Positions 47,736-57,440 of a stretch of DNA of 64,000 bases are shown piece after piece (within the stretch, counting starts at the first letter, position 1; every line of letters begins with the position of its first letter). The position numbers were made by a program, and so were the translations under genes. Where the stretch lies: assembly GCA_034440615.1 (NCBI GenBank), contig JAOTOM010005095.1, forward strand, positions 846,001-910,000. Reading direction: 5' to 3'. This stretch comes from Ashinkailepas kermadecensis. Lineage: Eukaryota; Arthropoda; Thecostraca; Neolepadidae. The notes beneath the pieces were generated by a model that worked only from the letters and a program-made list of their open reading frames with translations, made no database searches and was not told where the DNA came from.

Positions 47736-50700
47736 GAATTCAGCCGAATCAAATGGTGAAGACCGGAACTGCAGTTAGTTGCGAAGATGCAACGTTTGCT
47801 TATCAACTAGGGGAAGTCGAGGTAAATTGAGCCAATTTTTACTTAAGAGAGCCTTGAGCGCATGCGGTGAGTCAGATTCATTATTTGCGCCCATATTCTG
47901 AAAGAGAAGAGTGATCTTTTGGGGACAAATATTTTGATATTTGGGACAAATATGTAATATTTTGAGTTATAACGTATTGCTGGTGTCTCAATTTATACCA
48001 GGCGTGGATTAAGTTGATCCTAGTGGTGGGGTAGGTTGATCACAAGCCTTATTTATGTAAATAAATGCTGTGACGACTACTGGGAAGTGTTACTTTTAGT
48101 GTTACAGGCTTTTTATGGTCACTTTTTGTCACCTTACGCGTTCTGGTGGAAAGGCATGCAGTAATCAGAAAATACCACGTAATATATTTCAACCTATATT
48201 TTCGCTGCTTTTTATCTAGTACTGTCACACAATATCTAATAACATAACAATCTGCTCAACGCCAATAGGCCGAACAACAATTGCATGCCAATATATTTTG
48301 TTTCATGAAAAAAACATCAGCAACATGGAACACAATAATAGACCACTCCTCAAGCGCGGCTCATCTTACCCCGGTCGCGATTGCTCAACTTGCTCATTCA
48401 CATCGGATTGCTGGAGCCCTCCGTCGGCCTAGGGGCCCTACATGTCGACTCTGGGCCCTCTCCGATAACCTGAGATGTTTTCGAGTGGCTAGGTCACTCT
48501 CTTTTGGATGATGGACCCTCTTCGTCGACTCAGACTTTTTCTGGGCAGGACCCTCTCCGTCAACTCGGGTGCCTTCCACCGACCCGGTGTCTCTCCGTCC
48601 GCGTCGAGATCCTTCAAGCTGGCCTGGCCAGAGGCTCTCAGCATCGGCCCATGGGCTCATGGCATCATGGGCCCAGGGACTCTGAGACCCTATTCATCTC
48701 CCCAGGATCGTCTACATCAGCCCTGGGCTTTTATATCAGCCCGGGGCCTCTTACATCGGCCACGAAACACTTCACATCGGCACCTGGCCTCTACTGGCCA
48801 TCCAGCCTCTCAAGTTCTCAAGAACCCTCCAGCTCACTAGGACCACCAGCTCTCAAGTGTGGCAGGGGTTCAGTCAGCTCTCAAGTGGTCCTTCAGTTCC
48901 CATTCGCACCTCCACCTTCTGAACCAGTTTTGTTCGCATTCAAAGGTCGAAATCAACCTTCAGGCGATTGTTTTATTATGGATTTCTTTTGATCGAAAAC
49001 TTGAACGTTTATCCCCTGTCGAATGTTTTCCCCCGAAGTTATGAGGAGGGAGGTGTCCCTCGCTCTCTTTTGTGTGGTGAGAATACGAGCTGCAAACTGT
49101 ATCGATGATGCAAAACACAAGAAGACGAACACTAGCTATGGCACGATGCTACCTGCAGGCCCATATATTTTCGGAGCGCACTCCCCCCCCCCCCCCCCCC
49201 CAACACAGCAAATCATGAACACAGATAAATACTTTCGGGCTTTGTACATAAACAAGCTGACGCTGGACCAAAAATTGGTCGCTTGGGCAAGGGAGCATGC
49301 TTTGTTTGTTTATTTATAGGCTGGCTTGGTCGCTCTTGCTATTTAAACATGCTCAGATCAGCGTACTTTATGTGGCCTGACTTCGCGATTCGTATGTCAT
49401 GACGATTAATTCCCGCTAGCGCTCGCGTGCAGCCGCCTATTGTCATTTGCAATTGGAATGCACCGCGCTTCATATCGCACAGTCCTGCTGTAATCCAATG
49501 CAATTCCAACGAAAACCAACGCTTCAAAAGGCAACACAAATACACCGACTAGCTTGAAGAACGGTGTTAACCCACGCCGTTTTTCCGGTCAGATCCTCAT
49601 ACCCCGTTTTGGGGGTGGGAAGGGGGTGGTGGTCCCTTTATACCCTGGCTCTAATCTCCAAACTAATCTTGCGCGAAAACCGAAGTAGTGTCATCGGATA
49701 GCGCTCGACGATTGCAGCCCAAACCACCCCCAACATTTCCTCCCCCAAAAAGTAACGTCACTTGAGGTGTCTATGGGATCACGACTGACGTCATGTTTTT
49801 AGCCTGGGGAGTTCATATTGGGGGATATTTTTTTACAAATTATTTTAAATCAGAGAAGGAAGGCGAAATCGACCATGGCTCCAAAATGTGTGCGCACTCA
49901 TAAATCAACGTTTTGAAATTTTAAAAATTTCGACTTCTCAATCTTCTTCAATTTTCATTTTCTAATGGGTAGAACGGACCGAGAAACGTTGTTTTAGTCA
50001 CTTTCCCTCATAAAAAGTGTTTACGTTAGTAAGCATCTTCGATTTTAGCCCTAATGGCCAATATGTAAAGCTAATAATTCAACAAAATAGGAAAAAAGGA
50101 AAAAATTATCTCGTACGTTTCCTTGAGTTGCATACAGATAGATCAGCACACCCTGAAAGTTTCATTCAAATATCTTGATCTGTTAAAGTGTGATGACTGG
50201 TTCAGCATTTTTGGAGGTGACCTCACTTGACCTTGACTAACGTTGAACCTAGATGACCTGACCTAAAAATGTACGCACAACACGCCCAATTGATGTGGGA
50301 AAAAGTACGCAAAATTCTGGGGCGCTGCCGTACGCCGTTTCTTCACTATCCGGGGAATACCTTATGAGGGTATGAAATGACCCCTATCGAGACCTGGTTT
50401 ATGTATTAAATGTGCCCCAGTTAAATGTGTCATGGAGAAATTTCCTCCACTGTAGCTTGTGAGGCGCGACTGTGGTTTTCCATGAACGACACATGGCTAT
50501 TCATTTCCCGGTACTTGACCTTCTCGCTCGCCTTCGTTCCGCCAAACCGATCCATTGCAAAGTCAGCTTACGCCATGCCTGTCGACCCCTTCCCCTCCCG
50601 AGAAGCGGTGGCGACAAGAATGGAGGGCATATGAAGCGCGACAGCTGGCCCTCAAACTTTGGAAGAGCCTATCATTGAATTATTGGCACTGCATGGTGGG

Positions 50701-51617
50701 AGGCGATTTGAGAATGGTTTTACCCGCGTCCCTGCACAGTCCCTCCGCTTTGTTGCGACGTCCGTGCCGAGACGAAACGCCGCATTTTGACCACAGGCAT
50801 GCGCCTAGTCCTAGTCAGTTGTACACTCGCCCATATTTATCCCCCGGCTGACTGCGTCAGTATTCCCCGGCTGACAGTGTCAGCTGGTGACTGAGCCCAT
50901 CAGGTCGATGTCGGGGCAGCGGGTTAGCGGGCTACTATTAGTACCCAGGGTTAGGTATGTCAAAGCATTGGTAGTGCGTGAAACAGATAATTTTCTGCCG
51001 TGGAACTAGAATGTCCCGTTCGGTTGTTTGCTGTAAAGTATATGTAGCAAACTGAAGCTCTTTGCTGCATAGGTGGTAGTTGTCGTCCAGTAGGTGGGTT
51101 TAGCCGATTTTAACCATAGTTAAGACGAGTTAGACAAAGCTAGTTTTGTTCACCTTTGTCTCGAAGTTGGACAAAGCTCAAATTCATCCAGCATGCAATG
51201 TTTGTGAACTGAATGGGCATGTCATTTATAATTGCATTTATCATGGCCATATTCATCATGTACGCGGTTTACGATGCAATTTTTAAATGTACCTAATGGG
51301 TCCCGCTGCTCACCCAAATATACTAGTTCGTACTATCTCAAAAACTGCTATATTCTAGCATTAATTTGGTTGCATCTAAATTTGGTAGCAAAATAAGTAA
51401 TGCAACATTGGCGCTGATGGGACAATAGAGAGCACCATTCATATCGAGTAATCTTTCAGAGTAGCAACAGCTGTAATGCTAATTAAGGACGTTTTGCAGA
51501 ATCTGTTCAGCTGAAGCATTTAACCGAATTTTACAGCGTTTTACCCAATTTGTTCTTTCCGGGCTGCGATCCACCTCAAATAGTTTAGCATACGCCTGAT
51601 AGGCTTTGCATAAAAAG
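47736..51617. other. Unassigned sequence
   Basis: No gene recognised. Around 48,420-48,860 short phrases such as GGGCCCTCTCCGTC and CATCAGCCCTGGGC recur at 22-28 bp, a decayed array. A C-run lies at 49,182-49,201. Near 50,834-50,861 TATTTAT and TCAGT are spaced like a core promoter, without any supported exon. Confidence 0.45.
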
Positions 51618-51803
51618 CAGAGGCGCAGCGAAGGGGGGCTCGGCCCCCTTAGGAGCCAAGAATACGCTAGAAGAAACAAGAAATTTATATTTTCACCATA
51701 CAAAACCCAAAACGTTCGACTCGCTTCGCGCGCTGGGAGCTGTCCTTTTTCAATTGCATTTTTGTTGGTCGGCCCCTTAAACACATCCCGGTTGCGCCAA
51801 TGA
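51618..51803 (+). mobile_element. MITE-like element, copy 3
   Basis: Left end GCAGAGGCGCAGCGAAGG and right end CCCGGTTGCGCCAATG are imperfect inverted repeats. The interior has CGAAAGCTTCGC-like wording near 51,715-51,735 (GACTCGCTTCGCGCGC) and is non-coding. Confidence 0.65.
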
Positions 51804-52317
51804 TCGAAAGAGTCGACTTCAAAGTGGCTCTCCCCAAACTTTGAGGAAGTTCTTGTGCTACTGCACTGCACTCAGAACAAAATGCAAAGCTACCAAATAT
51901 CGATGGGTTATCACAAGGGAAAATTCGAGTGGTAGTTTTCCAATCGGAGGACGGCACGCATCCCCTTCATTGGAACAAGGCGTCCCCTCGTAGAAGCCCA
52001 ACTGCGCCCCCTTGAATTTTGCAGCCAAGGCCACCCCTCTGGTAGGTTGGAATGCCAGTGGGTGTTGTGCAACCTTGCCTGTTTTGCAACATGATGGGTG
52101 GTGCACGCGAACGCCACCAGACCGGTTGGCCTGCATTTCTTGCGAAGGGTAGGGCGCGGAATTCACCTTGACGCAGATTGCATGTCAGCTGGGCATCCAG
52201 TGGAACGGCGCTGGGGCCGACCGGGGCAAGTCCAACTCCCACGGCAGCTGGATATGCCGACAAGTGTCAAGGTGCTGCAGAATCTCGGTTCGTGGCCCTC
52301 AAACTGATGCCTCGCGA
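51804..52317. other. Unassigned sequence
   Basis: No recognised feature, only overlapping short frames on both strands. Confidence 0.4.
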
Positions 52318-52680
52318 CTGCTGCGCCTCAGACTGACGCCATGCAACTGATGTACCTCGCACTGACGTCATGTGACTGATGTACCTCGCACTGACGTCAA
52401 ATGACCGAAGAATCTTGCATTGACGTCATGTGGCAGCCGCACATCACACTGACGTCATGTGACTGATGTACCTCGCACTGACGTCATGCGACTGCATGAC
52501 TAACCGTTACAGCACCGACGTCATGGGACTGATGCATCACACGTTATGTGACTGATGCACCTCACATTGACGTCATATGACTGATGCACCGTGCATGTGA
52601 CGTCATGTGACAGTCGCACCTCAAACTAACGTTACATCGGCTGATGTAATTCGCACTGACATCATGTGACTGATGTACCA
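52318..52680. repeat. 29-bp array rich in TGACGTCA, part 1
   Basis: About 12 units of GTGACTGATGCACCTCAC plus ACTGACGTCAT with variants. Most units contain the perfect cAMP-response-type palindrome TGACGTCA. It includes ACTAACCGTTACAGCACC near 52,500, which also opens the second part of the array. Confidence 0.88.
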
Positions 52681-53249
52681 GGCAAGTACAGGGAACAAGT
52701 ACAGGACGGCTCGTTCGCGGAGGCAAGCCAAGCTTACCTTTCTACTGGTCATGGGGCCCTTTATATATGGGTTTGGCACGTGACGCGGGGACGCGAGAGG
52801 GCGTAGCGTGGAGGTCGAAACTGTTTGCGATGCGAAGTACAGAGTCTGGGATTGGTCTGTTTGGAAAATAAATATAGCGAGGGTCACATTGGAAGGATGT
52901 TTTGCGCGGTGGCTGAGGCTGACTCAGATAAGACGCTATGTAGTAGGGTGCTCGAGTGGTAAGTTGGTTTTGGGTGAAATAAATCGAGCGAAATCCGTGG
53001 GTGTGACGGGTGATTATAACTCAGGGTGACAAGACAGGGTGACAATGTTTTCGTGGTGGCTGGATGAAGCTGTCTCAGAGTGTTGTAATAGGGAAGATAC
53101 GCGGCAGTCGAGGTCATCTTGGTGAAGGTCCAGCACGCGAACCGGCTCGTAAGAATGAATAAACAGTTCCGTGTAGCAAATGTCGAGAATTGTCGGTGGA
53201 GTGGGAAACAGTGTGGCATATCGGAACATGTTACAGAGCAGGGTCCAGC
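52681..53249. other. Segment separating the two 29-bp arrays
   Basis: No recognisable gene. Because both array parts contain the same ACTAACCGTTACAGCACC phrase, this segment may have been inserted into, or duplicated with, a single older array. Confidence 0.45.
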
Positions 53250-53557
53250 ATGACTAACCGTTACAGCACCGACGTCATGTGACTGATGCAATTCACACTG
53301 ACGCCATGTGACTGGTGCACTTCACATTGACGTCATGTGACTGATGCACCTCATGCTGACGTCATGTGACTGATGCACCTCAGACTAACGTCATGTGGCT
53401 GATGCACCTCACACTGACGTTATGCGACTGATTCATCCCAAACTGCCGTCATACGGCTGATGCATCTCACACTGACTTCATGTGACCACTTCACCCCAGA
53501 CTGACGTCATGTGACTGATGCACCTCACACTGACGTCATGTGACTGATGCACTTCAG
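53250..53557. repeat. 29-bp array rich in TGACGTCA, part 2, ending at exon 2 acceptor
   Basis: About 10 units. The final unit, CTGATGCACTTCAG, is the 3' splice site of exon 2. Other units read CTGATGCACCTCAC or CTGATGCACCTCAG at the same place. The array therefore looks like tandem copies of a branch-point plus acceptor segment. Confidence 0.88.
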
Positions 53558-53657
53558 ACTGATGCTGCTCGGCGTATTGCTGGCGGTCGGACCGGCAATT
53601 GGTCAGTACGAGCAGCACTCGATTCCCATCTACGACCGCGCCCCGTCACAGCCTCAG
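53558..53657 (+). CDS. Exon 2 of secreted (cuticle-like) protein
   Basis: Acceptor TTCAG|A; donor CTCAG|GTGGGT. The 100-nt exon completes Arg and encodes LMLLGVLLAVGPAIG, then QYEQHSIPIYDRAPSQPQ, ending in phase 0. The first part is a signal-peptide core with likely cleavage after AIG, so the mature chain starts QYEQHS. From family knowledge, tick cuticular proteins of the chitin-binding type 4 (Rebers-Riddiford) family begin with a similar leader and a Gln/Pro/Tyr-rich linker before PY.FGYD. That chitin-binding exon was not found in this window and may lie beyond 64,000. The assignment to cuticle is therefore inference; a secreted protein is better supported. Phase and leader match exon 1 at 39,550. 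Confidence 0.58.
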
Positions 53658-54530
53658 GTGGGTCAGCCACGGCCGCGACCTGTCACCACCTCAGGTGGGT
53701 CAGCCACGGCCGCGCCCCGTCACCACCTCAGGTGGGTCAGCCACGGCCGCGACCTGTCACCACCTCAGGTGGGTCAGCCACGGCCGCACCCCGTCGCCAC
53801 CTCAGGTGGGTCGGCCACGGCCGCGCCCCGTCACAGCCTCAGGTGGATCAGCCACGGCCGCGCCCCGTCGCCACCTCAGGTGGGTCAGCCACGGCCGCGC
53901 CCCGTCACAGCCTCAGGTGGGTCAGCCACGGCCGCACCCCGTCGCCACCTCAGGTGGGTCAGCCACGGCCGCGCCCCGTCACCACCTCAGGTGGGTCGGC
54001 CACGGCCGCGACCTGTCACATCCTCAGGTGGGTCAGCCACGGCCGCGCCCCGTCACAGCCTCAGGTGGGTCGGCCACGGCCGCGCCCCGTCACAGCCTCA
54101 GGTGGGTCAGCCACGGCCGCGCCCCGTCACAGCCTCAGGTGGGTCAGCCACGGCCGCGCCCCGTCACAGCCTCAGGTGGGTCAGCCACGGCCGCGCCCCG
54201 TCACAGCCTCAGGTGGGTCAGCCACGGCCGCGCCCCGTCACAGCCTCAGGTGGGTCAGCCACGGCCGCCGTCCGTCACAGCCTCAGGTGGGTCAGCCACG
54301 GCCGCGACCTGTCACCACCTCAGGTGGGTCAGCCACGGCCGCGCCCCGTCACAGCCTCAGGTGGGTCAGCCACGGCCGCGCCCCGTCACAGCCTCAGGTA
54401 GGTCAGCCACGGCCGCGCCCCGTCACAGCCTCAGGTGGGTCAGCCACGGCCGCCGTCCGTCACAGCCTCAGGTGGGTCAGCCACGGCCGCGCCCCGTCAC
54501 AGCCTCAGGTGGATCAGCCACGGCACATCA
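53636..54530. repeat. 37-bp array repeating the exon 2 donor site, about 24 copies
   Basis: The monomer is CGCGCCCCGTCACAGCCTCAG (last 21 nt of exon 2) followed by GTGGGTCAGCCACGGC (first 16 nt of the intron). Variants include CACCACCTCAG and GCGACCTGTCACC. Since 37 is not a multiple of three and no unit contains a plus-strand stop, all three plus frames stay open for 280-370 codons. They are not genes. Confidence 0.93.
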
Positions 54531-54830
54531 GTGACATCACACACGGGTACACACCACGGCTGAGCGGCTGGGTCTGTCTGGTGTCATTGCCGACAGTGGC
54601 TGGTGTCAGTCATTGCCGACAGTGGCTGGTGTCACCCACTGTCTGCCGATAGCGACAGACAGTGGGTGGTGAGACAGTACAGTGGGGGTGTTACTGCCGA
54701 TAGCGACCGACAGTGGGTGGTGAGACAGTGCAGGGGGGGGGTGTTATTGCCGATAGCGCCCGACAGTGTGTGGTGAGACAACGCAGTGGGGTGTCACTGG
54801 CGATAGCGACCGACAGTGGGTGGTGAGTGC
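54531..54830. repeat. Short outlier of the 51-bp array
   Basis: Three to four units of GACAGTGGGTGGTGAGACAG plus TGCAGTGGGG and GTGTTACTGCCGATAGCG, the monomer of the array at 58,560-59,395. Degenerate pieces (ATTGCCGACAGTGGCTGGTG) precede it. It abuts the direct repeat that bounds the Ty3/gypsy element. Confidence 0.85.
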
Positions 54831-54870
54831 AGTGTCCGTTCACTCCCGGTCACACCAACACGATCTCAAT

Positions 54871-54909
54871 GCCACTGCTGTAGCCGCCTGCAGCGGCTAC
54901 AGCAGTGGC
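54871..54909. repeat. Perfect 16-bp palindrome at the gypsy 3' edge
   Basis: GCCACTGCTGTAGCCG, 7-base spacer, then its exact complement. It lies where the integrase C-terminus is cut off and the LTR fragment begins, so it may mark the rearrangement junction. Confidence 0.9.
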
Positions 54910-55332
54910 CGCGTCGCCTCGGCGACTCTGTTGAACCGTCCCACGGCTCTGGCTCCGCTGAGGTGGTAGGGGGTCACCCCGTATGTGCTGGATGCCAACT
55001 CGTCGCTGATAGGAGCTGAAATCGGCCGATGTGAACGCCGCACCTTTGTCAGACACAAGTTGTGCAGGATAACCCTCTCTGCTTGCTACAGTCTCCAACA
55101 ACTGGATCACTGCATGAGAAGATGGGGTAGAGCAGAATCCCACTTCAGGCCACTTAGAAAAGTAATCCACCATGACCACGGCGAAGTGATGCCGTTGACC
55201 ACCGTCCTCCATTGGCCAGATGAAATCAATGCCCACCTTCTCCCAGGGCCCGTCAGGGAGCGGCACTGGACGCAGAGAAACCCTCGCAGGTGAACATACT
55301 TTGTCTGGTGTCGCACAAACAAGACAGCCCAC
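54890..55332 (-). pseudogene. Gypsy integrase catalytic core, truncated
   Basis: PWEKVGIDFIWPM (first Asp), VMVDYFSKWPEV, GYPAQLVSDKGAAFTSADFS (second Asp) and GIQHIRGDP. After a frameshift the C-terminal box reads GARAVGRFNRV. In functional elements the third acidic residue is the Glu in a GAVERFNR-type box; here it is Gly. The zinc-binding HHCC domain is missing except for its last Cys pair (GCLVCATPDK). The C-terminal third is absent. Inactive. The enzyme would join element cDNA to host DNA. Confidence 0.85.
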
Positions 55333-55339
55333 CGAGACA

Positions 55340-56600
55340 GCCTCATACCGGGTCGACCAACGCCACTTGCAGTCAAGATCTTGAGGGCGGCGTGGTTTGT
55401 TCTGAGGACAAAGTCACGTCCAAAAAGATAGCTATGGCATTTTTTTCGCACGCCCACACAAGCCAGTGCCTCTCTCTCCGTCTCACCATCTCACCGTCTC
55501 TCCGTCTCTCCGTCTCTCCGTCTCTCCGTCTCTCCGTCTCTCCGTCTCTCCGTCTCTCCGTCTCTCCGTCCCTCCGTCTCTCCGTGTCTCCTTGTCTCCG
55601 TGTCTCCGTGTCTCCGTGTCTCCGTGTCTCCGTGTCTCCGTGTCTCCGTGTCTCCGTGTCTCCGTGTCTCCGTGTCTCCGTGTCTCCGTGTCTCCGTGTC
55701 TCCGTGTCTCCGTGTCTCCGTGTCTCGGTGTCTCCATCTGGATGAATCTGTGTCAAGACGGTTCCCAGTCCGACATCGCTGGCGTCGGTAGAGATACGCG
55801 TCTCAAGCGTGGTGTCGAACATCGCCAGCACGTCAGAGTGTAGGATAGCACCTCGAACGTCGTCCAAGGCTTTCGCCATCTCCGATGTCCAGTGGAACGT
55901 TGGAGCTTCTTTGCGCAGCTGTTTTCGCAGGGGTTCCACCCTGGTGCTGAAGTTCGGAACAAACCTGCTGTAGAAGCTCAACATTCCCAACACAGTTTGT
56001 AACTGCCGCCTCGAGGCTGGCTTCCTCAAGTCTCTCAGGCCCTGAACCCGCTCTTCTGAAACAACCAGTCCCCGATCAGAAACGATGAAGCCCAGGAACT
56101 CCACTGACGTCACTCCAAAGTGACACTCGTCATGATTGAATGTGATGTTGTACTTGGATAGTCGCTGCATCACCACAGAGAGTCGCTCGTCGTGCTCCTT
56201 CTGGCTGCGGCCAATGACGATTACGTCATCAAGACATACTTGAACACCATCTAGTTCTTTCAACACACACTCCATGATCTTTTGAGAACATTGTGGCAGG
56301 CTTTTCAATCCAAATACTCCTCTAACGTGTCTCCATACCTGGCCTTCATGCACAAACGCAGTCAGAACGTGACGATTCATGGAGCTCCAACTGGTGGTAC
56401 GCCGACTTCATGTCCAGCTTAGACATGACGGCAGCTCCGTATAGGTTATCCAACATTTCCTGCATGGCAGGGATAGGATGGCCGTTAGAGATCACTACTT
56501 TATTGACTTCAGACACGTCCAAACAAACTCTGAGGCCACTCTCAGACTTCTTTCGAATGGCCACGATGGGAGACAGCCATGGTGATGAGCCCCCTTTCAC
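55340..56600 (-). pseudogene. Gypsy reverse transcriptase and RNase H, with repeat insertion
   Basis: From 56,600: SPWLSPIVAIRKKSESGLRV, CLDVSEVNKVV, PIPAMQEMLDNLYGA, SKLDMKSAYHQLEL. A frameshift near 56,370 follows, then TAFVHEG, FGLKSLPQ (normally GL.NAP), the catalytic box VCLDDVIV, FLGFIVSDRG and PTFHWTSEMAKALDDV. RNase H begins RISTDASDVGLGTVL, and then an octanucleotide repeat replaces the segment up to HWLVWACEK and SYLFGRDFVLRTNHAALK. Several frame changes occur. It is recognisably Ty3/gypsy with a Mag-like layout. Confidence 0.88.
55488..55736. repeat. 8-bp tandem repeat expanded in-frame within RNase H
   Basis: About 31 units of TCTCCGTC (left half) and TCTCCGTG (right half) on plus. 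On the coding strand three units give eight residues, DTETRRHG or DGETERRR. The reading frame stays open across it. It occupies the place of the catalytic Glu segment of RNase H. Confidence 0.93.
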
Positions 56601-56612
56601 TCGCTCAATAAC

Positions 56613-56710
56613 GTCTGTCGCTACTCTTCGCCCGCGACCAATCGGCGAGAGAGATTGGCGACGCTATATGACTCAACGGTCGACGTGTCGTAAAACCAAT
56701 AACCAACCAA
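56613..56710 (+). mobile_element. SINE-A, 5'-truncated copy with perfect target duplication
   Basis: 98 bp: GTCTGTCGCTACTCTTCG at its start, ending TAAAACCAATAACCAACCAA. It lacks the tRNA head. Flanked by the identical 16-mer TCACTCGCTCAATAAC at 56,597-56,612 and 56,711-56,726. It is inserted in the gypsy pol region between protease and RT. Confidence 0.92.
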
Positions 56711-56824
56711 TCACTCGCTCAATAACACCCTGCTGCTCCAGTTCTAGCAAATTCTTAGTGACATCAGCCCTCAGCGCTTACGGCATGGATCTCAGTTTCA
56801 TCTGCACTGGCACTGCATTCGGTT

Positions 56825-57440
56825 TCAGCCGGACCTTATGCACAAACCCTCGATAGGTGGAAGACACTGCTTTTCCACCTTGCTCACCTGACTAATGATG
56901 TTGCCTTTTCGGACGGTTACATCCAGCAAGTGTTGTAGATCTCTTCCCATGAGAAGAACCTTGCCCACAGCCACATGCAGTTTTGTCTGAGCACTTACAC
57001 CACTAATCTGTCTGAGCACCACTAATCTGGCCAACAACCTGGACTTCTGAGCCATTCCAGCAACCCAAATTCAGTGGAGTATCCCTTAATGGAATGTGGC
57101 TGAGCTGGTTGGTGTACACACTCAGCGGAATAATGCCGACAGCTGAACCTGTGTCCACCATCATGTTGACAGTTGTCTTATCGATGGTGACTTGGCACCA
57201 CGCACATGGAACACCACCAGGGAATTGCACAGACATCACCTGAACTGCATCTACATCAGCCTTCTCCTTCCTCTTGGCCAGAGACCGCTTTGGGCAGCAC
57301 TTAATATAGTGCCCTAGATCTTGACACTGGTGACAGCGGCGGGACCTGGCGGGACACATCTGATCTCTGGCCCAATGGCCTTGTCCACCACACGCTCTGC
57401 AAGTGCCTGATTTCAGACCCTATTTTGGCTCGGCCAACTT
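56825..57440 (-). pseudogene. Gypsy zinc knuckles and aspartic protease
   Basis: Read on minus from 57,420: CRACGGQGHWARDQMC and CHQCQDLGHYIKCC (CX2CX4HX4C) are two nucleic-acid-binding knuckles at the end of gag. About 50 residues later VNMMVDTGSAVGIIPLSVY contains the DTGSA active site of a retroviral-type protease, followed by PLNLGCWNGSEVQVVGQIS. After a frame change KLHVAVGKVLLMGRDLQHLL is the C-terminal part with GRD. The protease would process gag-pol. The frames are broken near 57,010. Confidence 0.85.

Noticed and set aside
48504..48992. Ser/Pro-rich plus-strand frame of 162 codons
   Set aside because: Coincides with a decayed short-period repeat; no homology.
50834..50861. Second core promoter (TATTTAT plus TCAGT)
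   Set aside because: Spacing fits, but no credible first exon follows.
53540..54652. Plus-strand frames of 284-370 codons rich in Gln, Pro, Arg and Ser
   Set aside because: A 37-bp repeat without stops is open in all three frames; only the first 100 nt before the array (exon 2) has independent support.
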